Below, one piece after another: positions 34,611-44,354 of a stretch of 64,000 bases of DNA. The notes beneath the pieces were generated by a model. It worked only from the letters and a program-made list of their open reading frames with translations, was not told the DNA's origin and made no database searches. The translations under genes and the position numbers were made by a program. Source of the DNA: ECT2AJA-110-A sp035399845 (GTDB lineage Bacteria > Planctomycetota > Phycisphaerae > UBA1845 > UTPLA1); NCBI GenBank assembly GCA_035399845.1, contig DAOPJV010000026.1, positions 1 to 64,000 of the forward strand, in the 5' to 3' direction. Numbering within the stretch: the first letter of the stretch is position 1; each line of letters opens with the position of its first letter.

Positions 34611-35840
34611 TCAGTGCATCGCCTTGGAGATCGTGAAGATCGGCAGCAGCATGGCGAGCACCAGGCCGCCCACGACGACGCCGAGAAACGCGACGATGGC
34701 CGGCTCGATCATCGACGTGATCGTCTTGATCGACTGGTTCAGCTCGTCTTCGCAGAAGGTCGCCACACGACCCATCACGGTTCCGAGCTGGCCGCTGCGT
34801 TCACCCGCGCCGAGCATTTTCAGAATGGATCGCGGAATGTGCTTGTTCTGCTCGAGCGCCTCTGAGATCTGGCGCCCCGCCTCGATCCGTTCGTTCACAT
34901 TCTTCCAGAGATTCTCATATTGAATGCTGTCGCACACCTTCGTCGTCAGGCGCACGCCTTCCAGCATCGATACGCCGGACTGGATCATCGTTCCAAGCGT
35001 TCGCAGGCTTCGCGCAAGATAGGTCTTGTGATAGAGCGGACCGAGAATCGGCATCGACAGCTTGAGCTTGTCCTTGAAAATGCGACCATTCGGCGTTCTC
35101 AGGTAGAAGAACGACGCGATGCCGCCCGCCAGCAGCACGAGACCGACGTAGATTCCGTAGCTGCCAATCCAGTCGCTGACGGCCAGTAGCACGCGCGTCA
35201 GCTTGGGGAGTGAATCCTCGCGCCCCTTGTAGATTTCCGCGAACTTCGGCAGAACGTACGTCACAAGGAAGATCGTCGTGCCGATCGCGAAGACGATCAT
35301 GACGATCGGATAGGTGATGGCGCCCTTGATCTTCTTGGTCAGCGCGCGCTGTCTGTCGAGATGCTCGGCCAGTCGCTTCATGATGGGGCCCAGCTGTCCC
35401 GACGCTTCGGACGCGCGGATGAGGCTGACGTAGAGCGTCGGAAACACGGTCGGATACTCCGCCATGGCCGCCGACAGCTCACGCCCCGCCTGCACCTTCG
35501 CAATGACCCCGGTCAGGGCCCGGGCGAAACGCGGCGAATTGCCTTCGTGCACACACGCTTCCAGCGCCTCGGAAAGTGACACGCCGGTTTCCACCATCAC
35601 GGCCATCTGGCTCGTGAAGAAAATCAGGTCGTCGGCGCGATAGCGCTCGCGTCCGGGACCGCCAATCGTCACATTCGACAGCTTGGTGCGGGACTTCGCC
35701 CCACCCGCCGCCGTGATCTTGACGGGAAAACTGCCTTCCTGGCGGATGATCTTTGCCGCTTCATTGCGATCGGCGGCGCTGAGGGTTCCTTCAACCATCT
35801 GCCCCCCATCACTCTTCGCAACGTAATCAAAGACCGGCAT
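34611..35840 (-). CDS. pilC: PilC/GspF inner-membrane platform protein
   Basis: The 409-residue protein starts MPVFDYVAKSDGGQMVEG, the usual PilC/GspF opening. Two T2SSF domains are visible: the first around DLIFFTSQMAVMVETGVSLSEAL to VLPKFAEIY, the second around LARSLRTLGTMIQSGVSMLEGV to the C-terminal span (GVVVGGLVLAMLLPIF). Both contain the helix-turn pattern in which Gly and Ser/Ala flank the repeat. Three membrane spans are expected. It is the last gene of the long minus-strand pilus cluster, 21 bp after PilT and just before the terminator. It forms the base that couples the ATPases to the pilins. Confidence 0.93.
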   Translation of the reverse strand: MPVFDYVAKSDGGQMVEGTLSAADRNEAAKIIRQEGSFPVKITAAGGAKSRTKLSNVTIGGPGRERYRADDLIFFTSQMAVMVETGVSLSEALEACVHEGNSPRFARALTGVIAKVQAGRELSAAMAEYPTVFPTLYVSLIRASEASGQLGPIMKRLAEHLDRQRALTKKIKGAITYPIVMIVFAIGTTIFLVTYVLPKFAEIYKGREDSLPKLTRVLLAVSDWIGSYGIYVGLVLLAGGIASFFYLRTPNGRIFKDKLKLSMPILGPLYHKTYLARSLRTLGTMIQSGVSMLEGVRLTTKVCDSIQYENLWKNVNERIEAGRQISEALEQNKHIPRSILKMLGAGERSGQLGTVMGRVATFCEDELNQSIKTITSMIEPAIVAFLGVVVGGLVLAMLLPIFTISKAMH

Positions 35841-35861
35841 GATCGAACGCCCCCTTCGGAC

Positions 35862-37013
35862 TTACTCCGCGCCGACGCCCAGCATTGTTCGGATCCTCGC
35901 CGCATCCGGCGCGGCGGCGATGGCATCCTCGACGCTGGCGCGTCCGGACTGCGTGAGTTCCACGAGACTCTGTTCCATCGTGTGCATCCCGAGGCGGCGC
36001 CCCGTCTCGATGGACGAATTCACGAGGTGCGACTCGTTCTCGCGAATATTCCGGCGAATGGCCGTCGTCGCGAGCATGATCTCCGTGGCCGGAACCAACC
36101 CGTCGCTGAGCTGGTCCTTCAGAAGTCGCTGGCAGACAATCGCCCGCAGCGACGCCGCCAGCTGCGTTCGTACCTGCGCCTGCTGCGCCGGCGGAAAGAC
36201 GTCCACGATGCGGGCGACAGTCTGCACCGCGCTGGACGTATGCAGCGTCGCGAGCACGAGGTGTCCGGTTTCGGCGGCGGTCAGGGCCGTCGAGATGGTC
36301 TCCAGGTCTCGCATTTCGCCGATCAGGATGACGTCCGGTCGCTGTCGCAGGACATGCCGGAGCGCGGAAGCGAATGACGGGCTGTCATCGCCGATCTCGC
36401 GCTGCTCGATGATCGACTTGTCGTTCTGAAAGTCGAATTCAAGCGGATCCTCGACCGTGATGATGTGCGCGCATCGCGTCTGGTTCACATGGTCGATCAT
36501 CGCGGCGAGCGTCGTGCTCTTGCCCTGGCCCGTGCCCCCGGTGACGAGCACGAGACCGCTCGCGAAATCCGCAAATGTCAGCACCTGCGGCGGCAGCTGC
36601 AAATCCGCGAAGGCCGGGATCCTGTTCGGAATCGATCGAATTGCGGCGGCCGGCGCCCCGCGCTGGTAGTGCATGTTGATTCGAAAGCGGCCGAAGTCCT
36701 GAGTTCCGAGCCCGAAGTCGAGGTCGCGGTGTTCCTGAAGTCGATGCATCTGCTCCGTCGTCAGCGTATCACTGAACCAGCCGAGCAGTTCATCCGCCGT
36801 CGGCGCCGCGCAGGGAAGCGCCCGCCAGTTTCCGCTGGTGAGAATCATCGGACGGACACCGGCCACGATCAGCAGATCGCTCGCGCCGGTGTCGACGCAC
36901 ATGCGCAGAAGGTTGTCCAGCCCCGACGCCCGTTCATTGAGATCGTCGATGACGGCGGCGCTGGTGGAACCACCGAGATTCGCCGCGTCGAACTGTTTAC
37001 GATGCACAGACAC
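35862..37013 (-). CDS. pilT: PilT-like retraction ATPase
   Basis: The 383-residue protein has a short N-terminal domain (LLRMCVDTGASDLLIVAGVRPM) and a RecA-like ATPase core. Walker A is GGTGQGKSTT, the Asp box is TVEDPLEF, Walker B is VILIGEMRDLETI and the His box is GHLVLATLHTSSA. Walker A is slightly atypical in having Gln where most PilT have Ser. The C-terminal AIRNLI-like signature of strict PilT is not obvious, so a PilU-like or secretion role is possible. It overlaps PilB by 17 bp. It should disassemble pili using ATP. Confidence 0.88.
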   Translation of the reverse strand: MSVHRKQFDAANLGGSTSAAVIDDLNERASGLDNLLRMCVDTGASDLLIVAGVRPMILTSGNWRALPCAAPTADELLGWFSDTLTTEQMHRLQEHRDLDFGLGTQDFGRFRINMHYQRGAPAAAIRSIPNRIPAFADLQLPPQVLTFADFASGLVLVTGGTGQGKSTTLAAMIDHVNQTRCAHIITVEDPLEFDFQNDKSIIEQREIGDDSPSFASALRHVLRQRPDVILIGEMRDLETISTALTAAETGHLVLATLHTSSAVQTVARIVDVFPPAQQAQVRTQLAASLRAIVCQRLLKDQLSDGLVPATEIMLATTAIRRNIRENESHLVNSSIETGRRLGMHTMEQSLVELTQSGRASVEDAIAAAPDAARIRTMLGVGAE

Positions 37014-38712
37014 GGAACACCTCCTCGACAGTCGTCATGCCCGATTTCACTTTTTCCATTCCGTCCTTGAACAGGGTCGTGAACTCCATTCGCTTGGCGA
37101 GCGCCCGAAGGTCCTGCAGCGTCGCGCCGTCGGACACGGCCTGCCGGATGTCGTCGGAGGGAATGAACAGTTCGTACACGCCGACACGGCCTGAGTAACC
37201 CGTCCCGTGGCATCGGGCGCATCCCTCGCCCGTGATGATCCTTTCGGCGTCGATCCCCGCCTTGTGCAGCGCGTGGCGGGCGCCAGGCGACGGCTCCGCC
37301 TCCACTTTGCAGTAGGGACAGACTTTTCGAACCAGCCGCTGCGCCAGGACGGCGTCGAGCGACGCGCTGATCAGAAAACTCTCGACGCCGATGTTGTGCA
37401 GTCGTGTGACCGCCGAAATGGCGTCGTTCGTGTGAAGCGTCGAGAGCACCATGTGACCCGTCAGCGCCGCCTGCACGGCGGTTCGGGCCGTGTCGTTGTC
37501 GCGGATTTCGCCGACCATGATCACGTCCGGATCCTGGCGAAGCAGCGAGCGCAGCACGACGGGAAATGTCAGGCCAATCTTCTCATTCACCTGGAACTGG
37601 TTGATCTGCCGCAGGTTGTACTCGACGGGGTCTTCGACCGTGCAGACGTTGCGTTCCGGAGAATTGATTTCACTCAGGGCCGCATAGAGCGTCGTGCTCT
37701 TGCCGCTTCCCGTCGGTCCCGTGACGAGAATCAGGCCGTGCGGGCTTCCGAGACGCTGTCGGAATCGCTTGAGCATGTCGACGGAGAAGCCGAGCGTCTC
37801 GAGACTCACGAGCGCCTTCGTATTGTCGATGATGCGAATCACGACCTTCTCGCCGAAGAGATTCGGCAGCGTCGAGACGCGCAGGTCGATCGGCCGGCCA
37901 TCCATCAGGACGTGAATACCGCCGTCCTGCGGGAGGCGGCGTTCGGCAATGTCGAGGCCCGCCATGATCTTGATGCGGGAAACGATGGGCGCCATCATCT
38001 GGACCGGCGGCGCCTTCTTTTCATACAGCACGCCGTCCACGCGGAATCGAATGCGCAGCTGCGTCTCATCGGGTTCGATGTGAATGTCGCTCGCGCCTTC
38101 CTTCACAGCCGAATAGACGAAGAAATTCACGAGTTTGATGACGGGCGAATCCCCCGCCATTCCCTCGAGATTGGCGATGTCATCGACCTTGGACTCGATC
38201 AGCTCGAAGGCGTCGTCAGACACATCCTCGATGATGTCGTCGATCACGAAGACATTCGCCGAGTTCACGTACTGGCCGATGATCATCTGGATGTCGGCCG
38301 CCGTCACGGCGACAACCTGAACCGTGCATTCCGTCATCCTCGCGATTTCTTCGATGAGAAAGACGTTGGAAGGCTCGCACATCGCGACAGTCAGCGTGTT
38401 TCGAACCTTGAAGAGCGGGATGACGGAGTGCTTCTCGCGATAGTCGCGAGGCAGCGTATCCATGATGTGCGGGTCGACGAGTCGAGGCGTCAGCTTGGCG
38501 TAGGGAACACCGTAGGCCTCGGCCAGCGCCTCCATGACGCCGTCCGCCGTGACGAATCCGAGATCGATCAGGACTTCGCCGAGCAGCTGCTTGTGCCCGC
38601 GGGCCGCCTGCTCTGCGATCGCCTGTTCGATCTGCGCTTCTGTGATCAGACCCTTTGCAACCAGGATCTGCCCCACCTGAAGCTTGTTTTTCGTCCCCGT
38701 CGCCGCCGTCAA
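36997..38712 (-). CDS. pilB: PilB/GspE assembly ATPase
   Basis: The 571-residue protein begins with a MshEN/GspE N-terminal domain (GQILVAKGLITEAQIEQAIAEQ) and continues into the secretion ATPase. Walker A GPTGSGKSTT, the Asp box TVEDPVEYN, Walker B VIMVGEIRDN and the His box GHMVLSTLHTND are all canonical. A tetra-Cys zinc site is CPYC...CARCHGTGY, as in GspE and PilB. The N-terminal domain of this type can bind c-di-GMP in some relatives; the nearby HD-GYP gene makes this relevant. It starts 34 bp after the STAS gene on the same strand. Confidence 0.93.
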   Translation of the reverse strand: MTAATGTKNKLQVGQILVAKGLITEAQIEQAIAEQAARGHKQLLGEVLIDLGFVTADGVMEALAEAYGVPYAKLTPRLVDPHIMDTLPRDYREKHSVIPLFKVRNTLTVAMCEPSNVFLIEEIARMTECTVQVVAVTAADIQMIIGQYVNSANVFVIDDIIEDVSDDAFELIESKVDDIANLEGMAGDSPVIKLVNFFVYSAVKEGASDIHIEPDETQLRIRFRVDGVLYEKKAPPVQMMAPIVSRIKIMAGLDIAERRLPQDGGIHVLMDGRPIDLRVSTLPNLFGEKVVIRIIDNTKALVSLETLGFSVDMLKRFRQRLGSPHGLILVTGPTGSGKSTTLYAALSEINSPERNVCTVEDPVEYNLRQINQFQVNEKIGLTFPVVLRSLLRQDPDVIMVGEIRDNDTARTAVQAALTGHMVLSTLHTNDAISAVTRLHNIGVESFLISASLDAVLAQRLVRKVCPYCKVEAEPSPGARHALHKAGIDAERIITGEGCARCHGTGYSGRVGVYELFIPSDDIRQAVSDGATLQDLRALAKRMEFTTLFKDGMEKVKSGMTTVEEVFRVCAS

Positions 38713-38746
38713 TGCAGTCCTCCCCGACCTGAGCGCGTCCCGACGC

Positions 38747-39082
38747 TTATCCGAAACTCCTCACGGCCGAATCGAGGTCGTCGAAGATCTCGAAGCGCCG
38801 CTGAAGTCGCGTGATTCGGAACACGGTCTTGAGCGTGTCATCCAGGTTGCACAGCTTCACGGCGCCGAGCAGGTCCTCGCATCGGTCCTGAAGATCAAGC
38901 AGGAATTCGAGCCCGTTGCTGTCGACACTCGGAACCGTCTCGCAGTCCACAACGATGTTCGGGCAGCCGTCCTGAATGCAGAGATCGGCCTTGTCCGTGA
39001 ACGTCGGAAGCGCCTCGCCGCCGATTTCCTCGTTGGAGGCAAGCACGGCGACGGAGCTGTAGCGCGTCATCTTCGTCGTCAT
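38747..39082 (-). CDS. STAS-domain (anti-anti-sigma-like) protein
   Basis: A 111-residue single domain. The pattern is that of STAS proteins: strand SVAVLASNEEIGG, strand CPNIVVDCETVP followed by SVDSNGLEFLLDL, which holds the D-S-x-G-L motif with the phosphorylatable Ser in SpoIIAA-like proteins, then VKLCNLDDTLKTVFRITRL and a helix. Its ATG shares one base with the HD-GYP stop (TGATG), so translation is coupled. It could relay a kinase/phosphatase signal to the pilus machinery or to a sigma factor; no partner kinase of the RsbW type is seen here. Confidence 0.85.
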   Translation of the reverse strand: MTTKMTRYSSVAVLASNEEIGGEALPTFTDKADLCIQDGCPNIVVDCETVPSVDSNGLEFLLDLQDRCEDLLGAVKLCNLDDTLKTVFRITRLQRRFEIFDDLDSAVRSFG

Positions 39083-40920
39083 CAGCGTCCCTCCAGCGAC
39101 ATGGGCCCCTCGCCGGTCGCCTTCACGATCGGCGACGCGTGCCCGCGATTCATCTGAAAGAACAGCGCGCCGATGCGCCCGATATCGCTCTCACCCCGCG
39201 CCCCCTCGATGGCCGCCTCGAACATGGCGTGCGGGTTGGCCGCAAGGAAGCGTTCCGCGAGATACGGATCAAACTGCGAGCCGCTGCATCGCCGGATTTC
39301 GGAAATCGCCATCGGAATCGGCAGGGCCGCGCGATAGGTGCGGTTCGACGTCATGGCGTCGAACGAGTCTGCGATACAGATGATGCGTCCGAAGAGCGGG
39401 ATGTCCCTGCCGGCGACTCCGTGCGGATAACCGCGACCGTCCACGCGTTCGTGGTGGTAGAGAACGCCCGGCACCAGGTCCTGGATCTGTCGGACGCGCG
39501 ACAGAATGCGCTGCCCGATTTCCGGGTGCTTCTTCAGCAGGTCGAATTCCTCCCGCGTCAGACGCCCGGGCTTCGTCAGCACGGCGTCCGGCACACCGAT
39601 CTTGCCGATGTCGTGCAGAAGCCCTGACAGATAGACGCGTTCGCACTCGATCGGCGACAGGCCGGCGCTCTGGGCCAGGGCGCGGCTGAAGAACGCCACG
39701 CGACCGGAGTGACCGAAGGTATAGGGATCCTTCGCGTCAACGCTGTTGACCAGCGCGTGCAGCATGCCGAGAAGAAGGTCGGCAAGGTCGTCGTACAGGT
39801 GCTGATTGTGCAGCGCCGCCGTGACACGATCCGCAACGGCGCGGAACAGCTGAACGTCGACCGTCGTGAAGTCACCGGCGTCTGTGCAGTTGATCGTGTA
39901 GCACACGCCGAGGTTGGCCTCTTCCTGTCGCATCGGGAATGCAACGACGTGCTTCAGCCACGGCTTTGTCCAGTCGAGTCCCTCTTCGTTCGGCGCCTTG
40001 TTCAGCAGCAGTTGCTTCGGACAGGCGTCCAGCCGAGGCATCAGACAGTCCGTCAGTCGAATGAGATCGCTGGTCGATCCGCCGACATCGCCGACCGTGA
40101 CGACGTGCTTCCACTGGCCGGCCCGGCGTGAATCGACGCCCTCCCGCTCGTGGCTGGTTTCATAATCGTGCCACGGCAGCACGAATGCGATCCCCGCCGC
40201 GCGGGAGATGGCGAGGAGTTCGCCGCCGACGCACTCCAGAATCTGCTCGGGATTCTGGGGAATCGCCATGTGCTCGCTGATCTCGTAGATCAGGTGCAGT
40301 TCCTCGTACGTGCTCTGAAGGTTGTTGGTCAGGACGCTCGTCTCAGTCGCCCGCCGATCACATTCCCGCGCCTGGTGGATCGTGAGCGCGAGGAGGTCCG
40401 CTCTTCGCTCCAGTCGATCCGATTCGACGCGTGTCGTATTCTCAACCTGTTTGCGCGTGAGCGTCTCGTCGATGCCGCAGTCGCCGCAGAACCTCGCGAA
40501 ATCCTCCTGCGATGCGGGATCCGTAACGCAGGCCGCCACGACGACACCAACGCATCGACGTCGATCCACCAGCTGGATGACGATCAGGGGTACGGCCGAC
40601 TTCCAGGGTCCGCAGACGATCGGCGCCGGCGTCGAACAGGCGTCGCCCTTGACAGACTGGTAATGTTCAGCGAGCGCCGATCTGACGCGACGCATGAACC
40701 CGCCTTCCGGCTGGGCGATTCGCGTCCAGAACGCGTCGGCCTCCTCGTCGACGGCGACGCATCGGTCTTCGCCGCTCCAGAGCGACAGCCAGAAGCCCTC
40801 CGACCGCCAGTTGCGCGCGAGCGCTTCGAATCGATCGCTGGAGATCGGCCACGCGATCGTGGACGCCGGCAGCCTGCCCGCAGCCGGATCGAATTCTTCA
40901 ATATGAGCCGTATCGCTCAT
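39082..40920 (-). CDS. GAF-HD-GYP domain phosphodiesterase-like protein
   Basis: The 612-residue protein has an N-terminal region without a named domain (about 1-180), a linker helix with YEELHLIYEISEHM, a GAF-like domain around residues 230-370, and a full HD-GYP domain. The HD motif is GLLHDIGKIG, followed by KPGRLTREEFDLLKKHPEIG, YHHERVDGRGYP and ADSFDAMTSNRTY. All catalytic positions expected for c-di-GMP hydrolysis are present. It lies immediately after the response regulator and may use it as input. It probably lowers c-di-GMP around the pilus ATPases. Confidence 0.9.
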   Translation of the reverse strand: MSDTAHIEEFDPAAGRLPASTIAWPISSDRFEALARNWRSEGFWLSLWSGEDRCVAVDEEADAFWTRIAQPEGGFMRRVRSALAEHYQSVKGDACSTPAPIVCGPWKSAVPLIVIQLVDRRRCVGVVVAACVTDPASQEDFARFCGDCGIDETLTRKQVENTTRVESDRLERRADLLALTIHQARECDRRATETSVLTNNLQSTYEELHLIYEISEHMAIPQNPEQILECVGGELLAISRAAGIAFVLPWHDYETSHEREGVDSRRAGQWKHVVTVGDVGGSTSDLIRLTDCLMPRLDACPKQLLLNKAPNEEGLDWTKPWLKHVVAFPMRQEEANLGVCYTINCTDAGDFTTVDVQLFRAVADRVTAALHNQHLYDDLADLLLGMLHALVNSVDAKDPYTFGHSGRVAFFSRALAQSAGLSPIECERVYLSGLLHDIGKIGVPDAVLTKPGRLTREEFDLLKKHPEIGQRILSRVRQIQDLVPGVLYHHERVDGRGYPHGVAGRDIPLFGRIICIADSFDAMTSNRTYRAALPIPMAISEIRRCSGSQFDPYLAERFLAANPHAMFEAAIEGARGESDIGRIGALFFQMNRGHASPIVKATGEGPMSLEGR

Positions 40921-40935
40921 GATCGAGCACCTCGA

Positions 40936-41331
40936 TTACTGTGACGATGTGGTCGTCGCAGGCTCGCCCAGAATCTCATGCACGCACGCGAGCACCTCTC
41001 GCGGACTGAACGGCTTCGGAAGCACCTTCCGGATGTTCGTGTCCTTCGTGTCGTCGTCGCCCAGGGAGAATCCGCGCGCCGTCAGCATGATCACGGGAAT
41101 CTGCGACGTCTGCGCCTCGTTTCGAAGTCGCGCGCACAGCTCCAGGCCGCTGAGATACGGCATCTGGTAGTCCGTGATGACAAGGTCCGGCGACTCCGCC
41201 TTCGCGGCGGCAAACGCCTCCTCGCCGTCACCCGCCGTGACGACTTCGAATCCGTTGTTTTTGAGCTTTGCGGATACGACGTGCACGATGTGCGGTTCAT
41301 CGTCGCAAACCAGAACTTTGAAAGTACTCAT
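40936..41331 (-). CDS. CheY-like single-domain response regulator
   Basis: The 131-residue protein is a stand-alone receiver domain. The acidic pocket is CDDEP (Asp 10-11), the phospho-acceptor Asp lies in ITDYQMP (about 54), the switch Thr is in IMLTAR (about 84) and the Lys is in LPKPFSP (about 106). A small Asp-rich insert (GDDDTKDTN) between strand 4 and strand 5 is unusual. No output domain is attached. The histidine kinase is 93 bp upstream, and the HD-GYP gene starts 15 bp downstream, suggesting a phosphorelay feeding the c-di-GMP enzyme or PilB. Confidence 0.92.
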   Translation of the reverse strand: MSTFKVLVCDDEPHIVHVVSAKLKNNGFEVVTAGDGEEAFAAAKAESPDLVITDYQMPYLSGLELCARLRNEAQTSQIPVIMLTARGFSLGDDDTKDTNIRKVLPKPFSPREVLACVHEILGEPATTTSSQ

Positions 41332-41424
41332 CTCGGACCCCCAGCTAAGGCCAGTTCCAAACCACGTTTCACTCGTGACGGCTCGCGACGGACGTGGCGT
41401 TCCGACGACGAGACTGCGTTATCC

Positions 41425-43011
41425 CTAACGGCCAACCACCGGCAGCGCGATCGTGAAGGTGCTGCCGACGCCGACTTCGCTCGCCAGCAGCACTTCGCCG
41501 CTGTGAACGTCTTCCACAATCTTCTTGACGAGATTCAGACCGAGCCCCGTTCCCTTCGCCATCTTCTTGTTCGCCTCCACGCGGAAGAACTTCTCGAACA
41601 TCTTGGGCAGGTCCTCCTTCGGAATCCCCGCGCCCGTGTCCTCGATCTGAATGAGAATTCTGTGACGCTCCTCCTGCGGAACCGTGCTGACAGTCACTTT
41701 GCCCTCGTTCGGCGTGTACTTGATGGCGTTGCTGATGAGGTTGAGCACGGCCTGGTAGATCAGGTCGCGATCCGCGTCGACCTGGAACATCGCGGGCGTC
41801 AGGTTGTCCGTCAGCTCGATGTTCTTCTCCTCGGCGGAAGGCCGCATCATGTCCACGGCTTCCTTGACGATCATCGCCACGCCGATCGGCTCGCGGTTGA
41901 TTCGTACCGTCCCCGCCTCGATTCGACTGATGTTGAGCATGTTGTCGATCAGGCGCCCCAGCCGTTCGGCCGACGTCTGAATGATGTCGTAATACTCCTT
42001 GCGCGTTTCCGGATCGTCGGCTTCACCATCGACGAGCATTTCGACGTAGGCGCGAATGGACGACAGCGGCGTTCGCAGTTCGTGCGCCACGTGTGCGACG
42101 AACTCGCTCTTCTTCCTCGCGGTCTCGTGCTCGCGCGTGATGTCACGGAGAATGGTCACGACCGTGTTGCCTTCCGAACCCTCCTTGTTCTGGCTCGGGT
42201 TCAGCGGCGCCGTCACGATGAGGAATACGCGATCGCCGACAAATACCTCGCGGCGTCGATCGGCGGCCCTGGCGTCGGCCGAACGGGTCTCGCGAATCGT
42301 CTCCAGGATGTGCTCATCCTGAACCACGCTGTCGACGTTCTTGCGCAGCGCTTCCTCTTCCCGGAATCCGAGCAGTTCCTCGATCGCCGGGTTCGCAAGG
42401 ACAATCTGGTCGAAGGGATCCGTCACGAGGACGGGCTCGGACATCGCCCGGATCACGGCCAGCGTGCGCCGCCGGTTGGTCTCCGAAAGCGTCAGATCGA
42501 GCTGGAGTTTTCGCTGCATGTCCGTCAGCTGCCGCAGGCCTTCCCCCACGCGCTGCGAATGCGCCTCAATCGCCTTCCAGACGGGTCGCAGATCGCGCGG
42601 CAGCGAGGACGCGTCAACGACGTCCTTGTTGCCGTTGGTGAGGCCCTGCATCGCCACCAGGACGCCACGCATCGATCGGCGCCGCGCCATGGCGTTCCAG
42701 GCGGCCATCGCGGCGCCCAGGCCGCTCAGGCCCGCGGCCAGCGCCTTGGCCCACAGCCGGACGCCCGCCTCCGAAGAAAAGGGCGCCACGTCAATGAAGA
42801 GCACGATCAGCATCGCGCCGACAACGGGCGCTATCACAAACGCCATCGAGACGTTGAACCGCCCCACACGGCCGGGCGCCCGCGCCGGCGCAGCGCCGAG
42901 ATCGAGCGGCGCAGCCTCCGCCGTCGCCTTCGTCGCCTTGTCCGGCGGCGAAAGCTCCTCGTCGACGAGCGGCTCGTCGATCTGCCAGGGCTTGAGTTTC
43001 AGCTCGCTCAA
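41425..43011 (-). CDS. Membrane PAS sensor histidine kinase
   Basis: The 528-residue protein has two membrane spans near residues 55-110 with a short loop, a coiled segment, a PAS domain around 190-290 (MSEPVLVTDPFDQIVLANPAIEELLG), then HisKA with FVAHVAHELRTPLSS (phospho-His in HELR) and HATPase_c with the N box NLISNAIKYTP, DTGAGIP and GTGLGLNLVKKI. It is a complete transmitter, of the PhoR/ResE type. It overlaps the upstream TPR lipoprotein gene by four bases, so it is translated with the pilus genes. The signal is unknown. Confidence 0.92.
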   Translation of the reverse strand: MSELKLKPWQIDEPLVDEELSPPDKATKATAEAAPLDLGAAPARAPGRVGRFNVSMAFVIAPVVGAMLIVLFIDVAPFSSEAGVRLWAKALAAGLSGLGAAMAAWNAMARRRSMRGVLVAMQGLTNGNKDVVDASSLPRDLRPVWKAIEAHSQRVGEGLRQLTDMQRKLQLDLTLSETNRRRTLAVIRAMSEPVLVTDPFDQIVLANPAIEELLGFREEEALRKNVDSVVQDEHILETIRETRSADARAADRRREVFVGDRVFLIVTAPLNPSQNKEGSEGNTVVTILRDITREHETARKKSEFVAHVAHELRTPLSSIRAYVEMLVDGEADDPETRKEYYDIIQTSAERLGRLIDNMLNISRIEAGTVRINREPIGVAMIVKEAVDMMRPSAEEKNIELTDNLTPAMFQVDADRDLIYQAVLNLISNAIKYTPNEGKVTVSTVPQEERHRILIQIEDTGAGIPKEDLPKMFEKFFRVEANKKMAKGTGLGLNLVKKIVEDVHSGEVLLASEVGVGSTFTIALPVVGR

Positions 43012-44354
43012 CGCCCGTCGTCCTCCTCAGCAATGGCGACGCGCGACGCCGCGCGAGGGTCATACAGATACCACTGGCGCGTGTTCGACGGCTCGTCGTA
43101 TCGCACGACGGCGTCACGACGCGTTTCCACCGCCGCAAGCGTCTCTCGAATCCGGGGCTTCGCGGGAACCGGCGACGGCTGGCTGCGCGCGTCGTTCGAC
43201 GCCTTCGCCTTCAGGATGAAGGCCGCCTCGAAGCCGGGGTCGATCTTCAGCGCCTGATCCGCGGTCTCTCTGGCCCGCGCCAGGTCGCCGCGCAGGAAAT
43301 AGACGTAGGCCTCCAGAACCAGCATCTCCGGAATCGGCTTGTTTCGTCGATTGAACGTCGAGACGATCTCCAGCGCCATGTCCAGATTTCCGGCGCGGAT
43401 CGCGGAGCGACAGTAGAGGCTCCATGTGACCTGATCCGAAGGATCGTCTCGGATCGCCGCCTTCAGCACGCGCATCGCCTCGTCGTCGCGATTCAGTTCG
43501 ATGCAGCTTCTCGCGAATGACTGAATCGCTTCTTTCGGTCGCGCCGGGGTGTCCGATGTCGATTCACTGTCCGCAGCGCCGCGGTTCATGTACCTGTCGA
43601 TGACCGGCTTCAGTACCGCGACGGCGTCCTCATACGCCCGTGCGTTCGCGAGAACAACGCCGGCCCGTTCCTGTACGGCTTCGTCGTCGGCGCCGATCTG
43701 GGCCACGACCCGTGCGTGACGGGCGGCGCCGTCGGCGTCGCCGCGCGCGTCGCAGATTTCCATCGCCAGCTGCCGAAGCGGAAACGATGTCTCGAACTGG
43801 CTGACGCGATCAATCACGCTGAGCGCTTCGCCGCTGTCGCCGCGAGCCATCAGGCATTCGGCCAGCTTGAGGCGATACGCGGCTTCCTCCGGCGCGAGTT
43901 CGACGGCGCTTCGATACCACATGATGGCGTCATCGATACGGCCGGCGCGAGACGCGATCCGCCCGCCGAGTTCCCGCCCCAGGACGTCGTCCGGGGCAAT
44001 CGCCATGTACTCTTCGATCTCCGTGAGCGCCCGGGTCAGTTCACCCTTCTGATAGTGCAGTTCCGCCGAGAGTCGCAGGACTTCCGGCGAATCCTCAACC
44101 AGCCCCCGGGCTTCGGCGAGCGTCTTCTCGGCTTCGTCGTAGCGCCCCGACTTCAGCTGCTGCTCCGCCATCTGGAGCCGGACATTCCCGCGGAAGCTGT
44201 CCCATCGCTTGCGCGCGACCGCGTTCTTGTCCTCATTGCTGATGTGCCGCGAGAAGAAATCGCTCTGTCGAATCGCGTCACATCCGCTCAGCGCGACGCC
44301 GATCGTGACAAGCGACAGGAGAATCAATCGTTGAAATCGGATTCGGGGCGTCAT
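43008..44354 (-). CDS. TPR lipoprotein of the pilus cluster (PilF-like role possible)
   Basis: ATG 44354 is preferred because GGAGGTGTCGC sits directly upstream and the residues that follow form a lipoprotein signal (LILLSLVTIGVALSGCD). The longer frame opens further upstream but is Gly-rich and unlikely. About 448 residues. After the lipidated Cys come roughly eight tetratricopeptide repeats, e.g. MAEQQLKSGRYDEAEKTLAEA, HYQKGELTRALTEIEEYMAIAP and MWYRSAVELAPEEAAYRLKLAECL. Lipid-anchored TPR proteins such as PilF/PilW(Neisseria) assist secretin assembly; that role fits its position next to the secretin gene but is inference. Confidence 0.85.
   Translation of the reverse strand: MTPRIRFQRLILLSLVTIGVALSGCDAIRQSDFFSRHISNEDKNAVARKRWDSFRGNVRLQMAEQQLKSGRYDEAEKTLAEARGLVEDSPEVLRLSAELHYQKGELTRALTEIEEYMAIAPDDVLGRELGGRIASRAGRIDDAIMWYRSAVELAPEEAAYRLKLAECLMARGDSGEALSVIDRVSQFETSFPLRQLAMEICDARGDADGAARHARVVAQIGADDEAVQERAGVVLANARAYEDAVAVLKPVIDRYMNRGAADSESTSDTPARPKEAIQSFARSCIELNRDDEAMRVLKAAIRDDPSDQVTWSLYCRSAIRAGNLDMALEIVSTFNRRNKPIPEMLVLEAYVYFLRGDLARARETADQALKIDPGFEAAFILKAKASNDARSQPSPVPAKPRIRETLAAVETRRDAVVRYDEPSNTRQWYLYDPRAASRVAIAEEDDGR

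Noticed and set aside
37207..38814. 535-codon plus-strand frame across PilB
   Set aside because: It is antisense to PilB, whose Walker, Asp, His and Cys motifs are intact.
40978..43257. 759-codon plus-strand frame
   Set aside because: It lies antisense to the response regulator and histidine kinase, which have complete catalytic motifs; the protein is Arg/His/Asp-rich without structure.
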